This document shows, one piece after another, positions 53,312-63,880 of a stretch of 64,000 nucleotides of DNA. Made by a program: the position numbers and the translations under genes. Source of the DNA: Piezodorus guildinii. Its lineage: Eukaryota; Arthropoda; Insecta; Hemiptera; Pentatomidae. The notes under the pieces were generated by a model. It did no database searches. It was not told the origin of the DNA and saw only the letters and a list, made by a program, of their open reading frames with translations. The stretch covers positions 2,108,001-2,172,000 of the forward strand of contig CM041298.1 in the NCBI GenBank assembly GCA_023052935.1. Direction: 5' to 3'. Position 1 is the stretch's first letter. The number at the start of each line of letters is the position of its first letter.

Positions 53312-56300
53312 ATGATTCAATCTAGCCCGATTTATAAATACGTGGCGTGCTGCATTTGTCAATCTAAAACAACTCGTGCTCACAGATTACCTGCGTTGTC
53401 CACAAATGAAGAAAAATTACTTAGGTTTGTATCAAACTAATTTTTTACTGAAATCTACTTTTTTTTTAATTTCTGTTCCCTGGTTACCATACAGCAAGCT
53501 GTATTATGGATCTAATTTTTAGATTTGCCAAGTGGGTAAATTTTGCTGCTATAGAAAATGTTTATAACAAGCGAAAATATTATTGGATTTGTGAAATACA
53601 TTTTGAAGATAATGCATTTTGTAATCACTTGAAGTTGAAGATACTTCGGACTGCAGTTCCAACTTTAAATCCACCTATATGTGAGTATCTTTTAGTAATT
53701 TAAATCATTTCAGTCCTAATTGTAATCTTCTAAATTTTCAAAAGCATGTTTATGTGGTTATCCTAGTATCTTAAAAATGATAATGCCTATGTTGAAAATT
53801 TATTGGACGTTTCCTTTATTGTTCTTATGTGCTATATAAGTCAGGGCTTAAGAAAAAAAATAAATAAATAATGAACTCTAAAATATTTTAAAAAATTGCC
53901 TCCTGAATAGCTTAACCCTTTCACTACGCGCAAAGAATGATTTTTGCAACAATCACGGTACTGAGAATGACGGCTGCCTCCGTGCCTCACCGTACTGCAT
54001 ACTTTTTTGCAAATTTTACATTCGCGCACTCCTTGTTTCATCACGACCCTCTCTAGTTTCTGCCACATATTTAATTGTTTCCATCCTCCTTTCTGATTCG
54101 GGCTTTGGATTGACACTGGCAGAGTTAATTTTTTTTTTTCTCCCCCGAGTTTGTGTTTTTTAGAAATTTAATTTTGTGTAGTAACTTCAAAACACCTTTC
54201 CACACATAGTCCGACTTTACAAAAATGGCACTCGATTTTTGTTTCAAATATTTTTTTCTGAACAATCAACACATCTTCTGTGAGATTTTTTTTTTCTATT
54301 TCTAACTAAAATATAACTTTCTAACTAATAAATAAAACTCATAAAATTAAATAATGGCTAAGGGCAGTAAAACAAAGACTTGATTCACGCTGAACGCACA
54401 AACAAGAATAAATAGAAATAGAATAAATCAGGGTAGAAATAGTCGGAAGGGGAGCCTGTAGCTGAGTGGCTAGCGCGCTAGTCTCTCAAGCTACAGGTTC
54501 TGAGTTCGAATCCCAGTCCCGGCAGGACTTTTATAAGGATGTAAAAATATGGGGATTCACTCACAACCTCTCCCCCGGGTATGTGAGACCCGTCAGCCAA
54601 AGGGTGGCCACTCACAAAATTAGTCGTAGGGAGTGATGACCCTACACTAAAAACAGCATCACGAAACATGAGTGTAAACTCGCAGGAGTTTACACCGCGA
54701 GGCCCAGGGCCTACACGGCCTGTCGCGCCACTGAAAGAAAGAAATAGTCGGAAATAGAACGGAACAGGTAGTCGACCCTTACCAGGTATTAATTATCCTC
54801 AAGAACGGCTTTAAAGTCTTTAAAGTGAATTCTTATGACATCTGTTGGGCTGAAAAAGAAGCTTTAGTTTACAGAGGGGTTGATGGAATGAAGCAAGGCA
54901 GCGCCGGGAAGCCTTGACATTAAAAACTACTGAGGAAAGTGAGGTATTGGCATATGCCGACATTAGTACTGGTTGCACTTAGTTGGCGCGTCGGCATATA
55001 CCGACATTAGTAGTTAAAGGGTTAAAATTTATACATCTCCTGAAAAATTAAAAGTAGTCATTTGAAAGATAACCGATTTTTAAATCACATAGATCATCTT
55101 AATTTGACCAGTATCAGCAAACATTTTGTTTACTATTACAAAAGAAGTTCTAGAGGGAATTGATTTTATTAGTCTATTTATTATCATTATTATTGTTAAT
55201 GTATTTGTATTTTTGTAATATTGTTTTGTCATTATGTACTAGTTATTCCTCAAATATTTTTTTTAGATGAAGGCCCTTCAGCAGAAGATGGGTCTCCTCC
55301 AGGTCCTACTGAACCGAAAGATGGTTAGTAATTAAAGATATAATATTTCTTAATTATTATAAGATTCATAGCTAGGATACATATACAAGATGCCAGGCTG
55401 GTCAGCTCGACTCTAACAGCTCTACAGCCAAGGGTTGGCATATGAAAATAATAAAAATGAAAACAATTAATATATCTACCGATAAATTTTACTTTCACTT
55501 ATTATATGAAATATATAGTAAGGGAAAGTATTGTGATTGTGAAAATTTTAAAAGTTTTTACTGGAAATACATGTTTTAGGGTCCCCTAAATCCAAATGAC
55601 CAAGTCTCACAAAAACATTATATTGGGTTGTGTCACATGAAATGTCCGTTTTCAAGGTAAAGGATTTTTATTAAAAATACGATATGAAAACAAGATAATT
55701 TGTTCGAAGTATTTACCTTCTTTTTCTACACATTTTTCCCAACGTGACACCAACTTTTTTATCCCCGAACTGAAAAACTCTGAGCTTTGAAGTGAAACAA
55801 AATCTGAAAATGCACTTTTCACTTGATCATTATTTTCAAAAAGTTTTCTTTTGACGAAGTTGTCTAAATTCCTGAACAGATGGTAATCTGTTGGAGACAA
55901 GTCGGGAGATTATAGTGGGTGTGGAAGAACTTCGTAGCCCAGTTCTTTCAAATTTTGCACGGTATGTTTTAAAACATGGGGTCTTGCTACCGCTCAGTGA
56001 GATCATGAGGTACCCATGTATCGAGCTTTTTCACTTTCCCAATACACTTTAAATGTCTGGAAACGGTAGATGCACTTGCATTTAGTTGTGCTGAGAGTCC
56101 TTTAACTGTTTGGTAGGGGTTTCCTTCTACTGTATGTTTGAGGACATCGTTGTCTATTACGGACGGAGGTCTTCCTCGGGGCAGGTTTTCCAAGTCGGTA
56201 TCCCCAGCTGAAAACTTAGCCAACCAACGGCGAATGGTCCATTCATTAGCACTCCCTTCCCCAAACGCCTTGCAAATATTTCTAGCGGCCTCAGCTGCTG

Positions 56301-57990
56301 AATGGCCGAGTTTAAACTCGTACAAAAATATTACTCGAAAATCGCGTGTTTCCATGTTCATATTTGGAGGTATACTAAAAAGTAAGTAATTGATTGGGAA
56401 GCTAATGTTTATAATACAAAGGTAGAGGATTAGTAACTGTTTACTTTAATTATGTAAACATTCGGAAGAAAACAACAGAGACCTGCAAAATCCTTTATGT
56501 ATTTCAGAAACTATAAAAACGGACATCTCATGTGAAACAACCCAATATCATGCATTTGCACCGTTTTATGATTTTCTCAAAAACAGCTCTAACAATTATC
56601 ATAAACTAGCTCTATCGATGTAAAATTTAATATGCTATAATATCATGTAGATTTCATTCTGATTGAAATAGTTTAATAGGGCTTAAATTCCAATAATTTA
56701 AGTATTTTTCTCTCTAAAGTACCTTTAATTTTGTAGATTCGAAAAAATTACCCATTTCATGTGGTTACCATTTGTTAAAAATGGGGTGATAATTCAAAAA
56801 ATATATTTGTATATATTAAATAAACTGTAGGAAATTTGATAACCATCCTACGAAGGAAGACATTTTTCATATTTCATAATCATCTATTTTCTATCAATAC
56901 TAACAAATGAACAAAATTAAAGATACTTTAGAGTAATAAATTTTAATTTAATCTTACTTAATTTTAACCCTTACAGACTATTTCATAGAGAATGAAACCT
57001 ATATTAAATTAAAGCCCATTTAATTCTAAACCAAGAGATTTGTGCTGTTACTAGGCCAACGGTAATGCAATGTGGTGATTAGGCCGATATCACGCTCAAT
57101 AGCCAGGTTTTTTCCCATATTTTTGGGAACCCATTTTATAGAGGCTGGGTAGCATACCAGAAGGGTCTCTCTACCCCAGGGTCGCCCCACGGCTGAAATA
57201 ATTGAATAAATAATATTCTGTGACATCCGGGATTGGAACCCAGGGAACATTAGAATAATGCTGTATCCATTAGACTATGCTGATCCCTACATCGATATAG
57301 AAAGTTTAATCAAAACCATTAGAACAGTTTTTGATGAATATGCAAAAAGATGCAAAATGCATTATATAAAGTGACACTTCTGGTTCTTCAATTGTAGTGA
57401 AAAAGTTGTTCAAGATTTCAGGAATATAACAAAATAAATTTTATTAATATAATTTATAATATTATATATAATTGTAATTTATAAATTTTAAATTTAATAC
57501 CATATGCCTTTTTGTTTTTGAGCTATACTTACTGCATACACACAGAATTTTTTGCAAGACTTGGTCATTTGAACTCAAGAGAGCCCAAAAGATGTATTTC
57601 CATTGAAAACTTGTATTCTAAAATGTTCCTAATCATAATAGTTTTCCCTTACTATGTGTTTCATATATACCTAAGTGAAAGCAAAAAACTAGTTTCCGTT
57701 TTATTAACAAAACAAAAACAACTAGATAGCCTATATTTTAATCTAATTTTAATATTTAAAAAAATATATTAATTTTATATATTTAACGATTAATAATCTT
57801 TCTGTTTCCCATTTATTCAGGAATTGTTGTGTTTTAGAAACACTGTTGAAAATTTTTAACGAAGTTGTTGATAGACAAATAAGAAATGGAGGAGGTGGAC
57901 AGAAAAAGAAGTCGTACAATTTCATATCTACTTCATCGTGTGAAGTCAGTTCTGCAACGATCATCAAAGGGAATGAAATCCATTCGAGCG
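53312..57990 (+). CDS. THAP zinc-finger protein gene B, first four exons (3' incomplete)
   Basis: Exons: 53312-53424, 53523-53680, 55267-55323, 57838-57990, all with GT-AG borders and compatible phases (160 residues). The ATG at 53312 is the only one in frame after an upstream TGA. The THAP domain is complete: C13-x2-C16 (ACCIC), HRLP, W42, C61-x2-H64 (CEIHF) and AVPTL. Exon 3 (YEGPSAEDGSPPGP) matches gene A (YHGPTTMDGSPVSP). Exon 4 begins ETLLKIFNEVVDRQIRNGGG and ends IHSSG. No further exon was recognised before the window end; the gene may continue beyond it. The family is DNA-binding; target unknown. Introns hold a piggyBac relic, a mariner and SINEs. Confidence 0.85.
53916..55021 (-). mobile_element. 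piggyBac-type element relic with TTAA sites
   Basis: CCCTTT at 53916 and AAAGGG ending at 55021 are terminal inverted repeats flanked by TTAA (53912-53915 and 55022-55025). The palindromic TCGGCATATRCCGA-like motif near 54950-55000 is subterminal. The minus strand around 54080-53960 encodes a Cys/His-rich tail (ECKICKKVCSTVRHGGSRHS, then CCKNHS), plausibly the end of the transposase. A SINE-3 is inserted at 54448-54745. It lies in THAP gene B intron 2. Confidence 0.75.
54448..54745 (+). mobile_element. SINE-3 copy, nearly full length
   Basis: A box TAGCTGAGTGGCTAGCGCGC and B box GAGTTCGAATCCC are intact. The body ends CGGCCTGTCGCGCCACTGAA with a short GAAA-rich tail. It is inserted in the piggyBac relic. 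Confidence 0.9.
55491..56735 (-). mobile_element. ACTTTCAC-family element, copy K, split by a mariner
   Basis: It starts ACTTTCACTTATTATATGAA. The matching blocks resume after the mariner with ATTTGCACCGTTTTATGATT and run to the ACCTTTAATTTTGTAGATTC block. The far end is lost. Confidence 0.75.
55623..56545 (-). mobile_element. mariner transposon, centrally deleted
   Basis: Inverted ends starting TTGGGTTGTGTCACATGAAA are flanked by TA. On the minus strand 56361-55987 encodes the DNA-binding half (FKLGHSAAEAARNICKAFGE; NEWTIRRWLAKFSAGDTDLE; LDTWVPHDLTER). The rest of the element encodes YSPDLSPTDYHLFRNLD and the C-terminus to 55652. The part carrying the first two catalytic Asp residues is deleted (923 bp in total). 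Confidence 0.93.
56936..57695 (+). mobile_element. ACTTTCAC-family element, copy L, with SINE insertion
   Basis: Blocks such as CAGACTATTTCATAGAGAAT, GGAACAGTTTTTGATGA-like and TTTGCAAGACTTGGTCATTT align with the family. The end ACCTAAGTGAAAG is preserved at 57670. Confidence 0.7.
57037..57290 (-). mobile_element. SINE-1 copy
   Basis: The reverse copy has AGAGGCTGGGTAGCATACCA and AGAAGGGTCTCTCTACCCCA, and the head at the right (TATCCATTAGACTATGC). Confidence 0.85.
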
Positions 57991-58072
57991 GTAAGTTAAC
58001 GACTGGCTCAATAAGTAAATTAATTATCATAGAACAGTGGAAACTGAAAAAGAAAAATAAAATAATTTTTAT

Positions 58073-59502
58073 TGAAGGAATTAGTCCGGGTGGCGGTCAT
58101 TAAATGAAACAACCGAATAGTTTCAACTATTTTATTGTTTGCCAATGTTTGTAGGTCCGCATTGTGGGTCATCATCAGGGCTAAAAAGATACAAAAAGGA
58201 TACATTTAAAATAAGATTAAAAATACTATTTTTTAAAAAAATAACTATTGCGCTAGAGAATGTCAATATTATAACATAAAAGGAACTAGATGTGTAAAGA
58301 AATCAATTAATTAAATTACAATGATAAAGGTATACTAATGAGAGCTATACAGACCAGATAATGTACAAATATATAAGAAAAAATTACATGAAATAAAAAA
58401 CATTAAAAAAAAAATGGAGTACAGTGGAGATACGTACCGTCTGGTAGGCGAGTGGAAACTAGGTACAATTTGGTAATAAGGAATATAGACAAAAGGTTGG
58501 GTAAAATGGAAAATACGTACCACATTTCTAGACGGGATCTGACAACAATGAGTAAAATTGTAGTATTAACATAAAAAGAAGTGTTCAAATTAAACCTACA
58601 ATATTAATAACATCATAACGGTATTAGAAGATGTTTTAACAAGATTGTTGAAGTAAAAACAATATAATACAATAGTAAGAATAATAATGTATAAACTGTA
58701 TGTAGTAAAACTGACTACCTCCCAACCAACGTTTTTATAATATTGTACATATATTAAGACAGTAAAATTAACCAAGTGAAAATATTATGAGAAAAAATAA
58801 TAATAAGTAACAATCATTGGCAGATCATATAGTTGATACAAAATAGTAAAATAATTACAAATAGGAATAAATTGAATTGTAAAACCATTAAGAATTTATT
58901 AAGTGCAGAAACAAATGAAATAGATACATATATAAAATAAATGTATACATAAATAAGTAAAAAATAAACCAATAAATAAACAAAATGTATACAGTGGGAT
59001 GGACATGGGAAGCTGTATTACTTAAGAAAATTTAATATATGGCTGTAGGTGGAGGAGATGCATTGTTTATCAGTTTTATGATTGACAGGATTAGATTGGA
59101 GATGGATGTGGACGGATTCAGCGATGAGGCTTTTTTTATGGTTGGGAACAGAATCTAAAATGGAACAATCTTGAAAGTTAAATGAATGATTAAAAGTTAT
59201 AGAGTGTTCGAAGAGTTTTGAGGCTAGAAGGTTTCGAGAGGATACGGAGGATTTATGTTGAGATATGCGGGTTTTTAAGTAGTTTTTGGTTTCACCCACA
59301 TAGGACACATCACAATCTAAACAAGGTATTTTATAAACAATATTTGAGCGGTATAGAGGATTTATCGGGTCTTTAGCCCACAATGGGGGTCGAAACGTTC
59401 GCAAACAATAAAATAGTTAAAACTATTCAGTTGTTTCATTTAATGACCGCCACCCGGACTAATTCCTTCAGTAATTCTCAACGGTCAACTAATTATATCC
59501 AC
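58073..59502 (-). mobile_element. Penelope-like element (PLE-e) with GIY-YIG domain, 13-bp TSD
   Basis: AAAATAATTTTTA occurs exactly at 58060-58072 and 59503-59515. On the minus strand 59404-59018 encodes 128 residues of a GIY-YIG endonuclease: NIVYKIPCLDCDVSYVGETK, then TRISQHKSSV. Such a domain follows the RT in Penelope-like elements. The RT is lost. The ends (58078 and about 59465) are inverted copies of GGAATTAGTCCGGGTGGCGG, the pseudo-LTR arrangement known for these elements. Damaged hammerhead motifs lie at 58141-58181 (-) and 59370-59402 (+). It begins 80 bp after THAP gene B exon 4. Confidence 0.88.
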
Positions 59503-59589
59503 AAAATAATTTTTAGAAAAAAAAAAAAAGACAATGTACAAATCCTAAAACAAAGCCCTGAGCTTATAATTAAAAATCTGGTGCACACA

Positions 59590-60915
59590 CAGGGTGCCTA
59601 GCAACTGGGAAAATTGGGAAAATTAGGGGATTTTAAAAACATGTAAAAGTCAGGAAATAACAGTTTCTTCTTCGCTCAGACAAAAGTTCCAATATGGCTA
59701 CTTGTTGTGATGTCGCAAATATCATAAAGCGAGTTTTAAAATAAATTTGTAAATATTGATTATTACTAACAGCAGTATCCAAGTTTATCATAATTCATTG
59801 CTAAGTCAACTTAAACAATTACGATTTCAGCTGGTGTCGGGTAGATGTAGTTGAATCTTATCGTAAAGTAATTAGTCATTATATATATTTTTACTTTCAC
59901 TTACTATATATAGTAAGGGGAAGTATTGCGATCGTGAAAATTTTTGAATTCTATTTTATTTTTGAATGGAAATACACGTTTTAGGGTCTCCTGAGTCCAA
60001 ATAACCAAGTCCTGCAAAAAGGTCTGTGTGTGGTAACTCCCGGGCGGAAACGGTAATATGAAACTGAAATTTCATATTTAAGACAACTATACGCCCGAGA
60101 TGTGACAAAACTTTTTTCATCAAAATGAGCTTACCAGAAGAGGCACTTTATACCATGCATTTTGCACCTTTTTTCGATTTTCTCGAAAACGGTTCCGACG
60201 ATTTTGATTAAATTCGCTATATCGATGTAAAATTTAATGGGCTTTAATATCATGTAGGTTTTATTTGGATAAAAATGTTCTGACAGGGCTTAAATGCCGA
60301 TATTTTAAATTTTCTTGCCCTAAAGTACCTTTAATTTTGTAGATTCAATAATAATAACTAGATTATCTTGTTAACGCTGATGAAAAACAGGTAAATATAT
60401 AAATTGAATAAATTCGATACCCAACTAAAGGAGAAAACAGAAAAAATATTTTTTTAATGCAATTTTTCGTTTTTGAACATAAGAGCAGTAATATACATGT
60501 ATGATATACCATTGGAAAGCTAAAGATTTTAGAAAAAATATCATCTCATACACAAGCTTTTAAAAGTTAATAGAGAGTGATGAAATGAACATAAAACTAA
60601 CTGATTATTTTAGATAATAATATAATAGATTTTTTAATGAAACACATGTTTCTATATAAATTCAATTTGATTAATTCCTTAATAGTTTCTCTTATTTTTA
60701 TCTCTAACTGTATTTGAAAATTCTTTCATTGATTTTAAAAATCGAGGTAAGTGAAAGTCGTGTGTTGCCCGCACCAGATTTTAATCTAGTATACCATAGT
60801 AATTATAATTATTGTTTGTTTTTGTCGATTTTCACCGAGGTTTGGCCAGGTAAAAGACTTCTTAAAATATAGAAAAGTCAGGGAATTTCTTTGAGCTGAT
60901 TTTCTAGACGCCCTG
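59590..60915 (+). mobile_element. Repeat N, copy 2, with nested ACTTTCAC element
   Basis: The ends CAGGGTGCCTAGCAAC and CTAGACGCCCTG are inverted. The flanking 5-mers ACACA and ACGCA resemble the 5-bp target duplication of copy 1. An internal deletion relative to 7130-8289 and the insertion at 59893-60778 distinguish it. Confidence 0.75.
59893..60778 (-). mobile_element. ACTTTCAC-family element, copy M (boundaries defined)
   Basis: Comparison with the empty site near 8158-8165 in repeat N copy 1 gives exact borders. The insert runs from ACTTTCACTTAC to GTTGCCCGCACCAGA and a T4 run is duplicated. It is 886 bp with no transposase. Confidence 0.9.
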
Positions 60916-61153
60916 ACGCATCCATCGTATAACTTTTACTTACTTTTTTAGATAAAAGTTTAAATTTACAAATTTAAAAGTTTTGTTTAATTTTTTAAAG
61001 ACATTCAACATCTGAAAATAAGACTTCGGTTGAAAACTCAATTTTTTTACTATTTTAATACTTTCCTTCTCTGACATGTCATGAAATGAAAATAACAAAA
61101 AATATTTATTTACAAAAAATATTGGACTGACGCCTTCTCAGCTCACACAACCA

Positions 61154-61191
61154 CCCTGAAGAAGGCCTATAATTTAGGCCAAAACGTCGGC
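61154..61191 (+). ncRNA. Hammerhead motif, core mutated (PLE-f tail)
   Basis: CTGAAGA, AGGCC/GGCC stem II, then AAAAC instead of GAAAC, followed by GTC-GGC. The G12-equivalent is changed, so it is probably inactive. It belongs to an older Penelope-like tail into which PLE-g has inserted. Confidence 0.6.
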
Positions 61192-61279
61192 ACCAATAAA
61201 TTAAGTTTACTGGAAGGAATTAGTCAGGGTGGCGGTCATTAAATGAAACAACTAAATAGTTTCAACTATTTTATTGTTT

Positions 61280-61318
61280 GCCAACGTTTCGACCCCCTTT
61301 GTGGGTCATCATCAGGGC
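61280..61318 (-). ncRNA. Hammerhead ribozyme motif, left arm of PLE-g
   Basis: On the minus strand: GCC, CTGATGA, stem II GACCC/GGGTC, GAAAC, GTT, GGC, as in PLE-d. Confidence 0.78.
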
Positions 61319-61953
61319 TAAAAAGATACAAAAGAATATAATTTCAATGACATTACATACAATATTATATAACCTATTTAGCTAGAGAACGTCGGTATTA
61401 ATAAATAACAGAAGAACTGTATATGTAAAAAAAAAAACTTAATTAAAATACAATGACCATAGTACAATAATGAAAGTGTTATACAGAAAAAATAAAAATG
61501 TTCACTAAACAAAATTTACACAGGTATCAATAATTTACATGAAATATTAAATATAAAAATATGAAGTAGAGTGGAGATACGTACCGCATGGTGGGAGAAT
61601 GGAAACTAGGTACTGTTTGGTAGATGGGGGGTAGGTAGGATGGAAAATACGTAGGAAAAGGTAGAATGGAAAATACGTACTGATTTATGGACAGGGTCTG
61701 ACAACAATGAATAAAATTCTTAATATTTTATACAAAGAATCAATGAAATTTAACTTATGATTATAATAATGATACAGGATAAAAAAATTCTAATTTAATT
61801 CTTGAAATATCACCTATATAATAGTAAGAACAGTGATGGAAGATGTATATGGAGAAAAAATTATTATTTTTTAATACGGACGTTCTCTAGCTAAATAGGT
61901 TATATAATATTGTATGTAATGTCATTGAAATTATATTATTTTGTATCTTTTTA

Positions 61954-61992
61954 GCCCTGATGATGACCCACAAAGGGGGTCGAAACGTTGGC
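61954..61992 (+). ncRNA. Hammerhead ribozyme motif, right arm of PLE-g
   Basis: Same layout on the plus strand: GCC (61954), CTGATGA (61957), stem II GACCC/GGGTC, GAAAC (61982), GTT, GGC. Confidence 0.78.
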
Positions 61993-62106
61993 AAACAATA
62001 AAATAGTTGAAACTATTTAGTTGTTTCATTTAATGACCGCCACCCGGACTAATTCCTTCCAGTAATTCTCAACGGTCAACTAATTACATCCACAAATTAA
62101 GTTTAC

Positions 62107-62512
62107 GCTTAATTGTGTGTTAAATTGACTGCACCCTCAACCAACTTCTCTCAAAAAATATTTATGTATATTTTCCCTACAATTTTATTTTTACATATTT
62201 AAATTAAATTGAATTTCGTTATAATGGAAATAAATAAAAAAGGTAAATTTATAAATATTTGTAAAATACGACCATTCTAATTTATGACATTTTAAAATTA
62301 ATATGTATATTGATTTTAACTTATTTAAATTTTGTTAAATTAATTTTAGTCTTGAAAATGGGGACAAAACACCGAAACTTTGAGTAAAAAAAAAAAGAAC
62401 AGATATAAAAGAATTTAAAAAGAATAAAAAAGTTGATGAAAGTAAAAGAATGCTTGTTTAAATGTAAAAATACTTAAAACTTCATCGAGTTGAATAAATG
62501 AAAAGAAACTAT
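62107..62512. other. AT-rich stretch with remains of a Penelope-like tail
   Basis: The first 50 bp continue the interrupted Penelope-like tail (ACTGCACCCTCAACCAACTT). Beyond that I see nothing to annotate. Confidence 0.45.
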
Positions 62513-62514
62513 AT

Positions 62515-62990
62515 TTTTATGTTCTTTTGGTTTATTATTTTCTATAATGAACCTTTGTAATTAATCAAGAAAAAAATAATTCCCCTCCCTTAGAAAATTT
62601 GGGGTCTTACATTTTAAGATAAATAAAATCTGTCTGTCTGTTGTACAAATTTATGAACAGCAAATTGTTTGGTTTATACTAATTGATAGAAAATTAAATT
62701 TAAAAAATCACATTTTATTTTATAAAATATAATTATTTATAAAATTTCACAAAAAAAAATCATTGAAATCGGTTTAGAAATAGCAGAGACATCTTGAACT
62801 TAGAGCAGTGTTCATTGGCCATTTCCTTCAACATATTGACAGTGTTGCCAGTTTGTCTTTCTTCTTGATTAATTTACTTCTATACATATAAAGTAATTGG
62901 CAACACAGCTGTATAAATTTGAATACCATAATATAATTAATCAGAAATAACAAACCATCGTGTTATTATTGACAGCACTTGTTTTTCTTT
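62515..62990 (+). repeat. Repeat Q, copy 4 (longest)
   Basis: It runs from TTCTTTTGGTTTATTATTTT to ATTGACAGCACTTG and aligns with 43670-44090 throughout. It contains the ATCATTGAAATCGGTTTAGA block shared with the window start. Confidence 0.7.
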
Positions 62991-63359
62991 TTATCATGTG
63001 AATTTTTAAAGTTCTCAAAGGCGCATACTTTTCTACTATCGTCTAAAAGATATGAAAAATTGTCTGTAATGGTTGATATTAGTGGTATCTAGCACCTTTT
63101 TTGGTAACTAGATGCTCCAAGCTTGCCTCCTTTTTGAGGCTGCACTACACTGTGAGAGAACAGGTAGGTGAAAATTCATGAGATTTGATGATAGTCAATT
63201 ATCATACACTCTCTCATACTTTCCATGCATAAATATTCAATTACCATATTTTCTATAAAACTTGATCATTTATTTATTTTTAAATAAATCTACATTAAAA
63301 AAACATGTTTTCATGATGTGGATGATACACTTGTTTGTTTTGATATAATATTATCATTT

Positions 63360-63365
<6 letters not shown>

Positions 63366-63412
<47 letters not shown>
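63366..63412. repeat. (TA)n and poly(T) simple repeat
   Basis: A TA dinucleotide run is followed directly by a run of T. Confidence 0.93.
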
Positions 63413-63880
63413 AAAGAAAGTTAATAGGTCAGTGATTCTTATAGGTTCAGAAGAAATATGGGCTCTCAATGATCCAGCTGATTTAAAAATTTCAAAGAGC
63501 AAACTGTTTGAGAAAATGGCTAATCATTTATATTTCAGGGATATAGAAGCTATTAATAATTCCTCTTACAGCAAAATATATCGTCATGTAACCAACTTCC
63601 AACTCGGAGAAGAATATTTAAAATTTAAATGCAATATATCAAAACAAAGTTAATCGCTCAACTAAGACTGGCAGGCAAGAAATCACAGAGGATAATCGTC
63701 AATGGATTATTTTATAAATTTGAAACCAACATGACTTGCCCTCTATGTAATAGTGATGTTTACGATAATATTGAAAATTTTTTAATATTGTGTCCAGTTT
63801 TAAATCCAGTCATAAGATTCTATTGTGTACAATAGAATCTTGAAAGATAAGAAGTGTTTTTATGAACGATTAGTACAAAA
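63413..63880 (+). pseudogene. Non-LTR retrotransposon ORF2 C-terminal relic
   Basis: The forward frames encode KIYRHVTNFQLGEEYL, LIAQLRLAGKKSQRIIVNGL, MTCPLCNSDVYDNIENFLIL and CPVLNPVIRFYCV. The C-x2-C...H/N...C pattern with LRLA upstream is the Cys-rich tail of many insect non-LTR polymerases. A frame change occurs near 63650. Confidence 0.7.

Larger units (their letters stand above)
61211..62093 (+). mobile_element. Penelope-like element (PLE-g), 13-bp TSD, inverted ends
   Basis: AAATTAAGTTTAC occurs exactly at 61198-61210 and 62094-62106. The left 480 bp are the family tail in reverse and the right 230 bp are the same tail forward, so the copy is a large inverted repeat with one hammerhead motif per arm. 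There is no coding sequence. It sits inside another Penelope-like tail (61141-61210 and 62094-62150). Confidence 0.88.

Noticed and set aside
57749..58030. Minus-strand frame over THAP gene B exon 4
   Set aside because: It is the antisense shadow of the spliced exon, whose phase and paralogous position fit the plus strand.
59893..60778. Helitron interpretation of the ACTTTCAC family
   Set aside because: The forward strand begins with TC and inserts in A/T runs, but the other end lacks CTRR and a 3' hairpin, and a short duplication is present.
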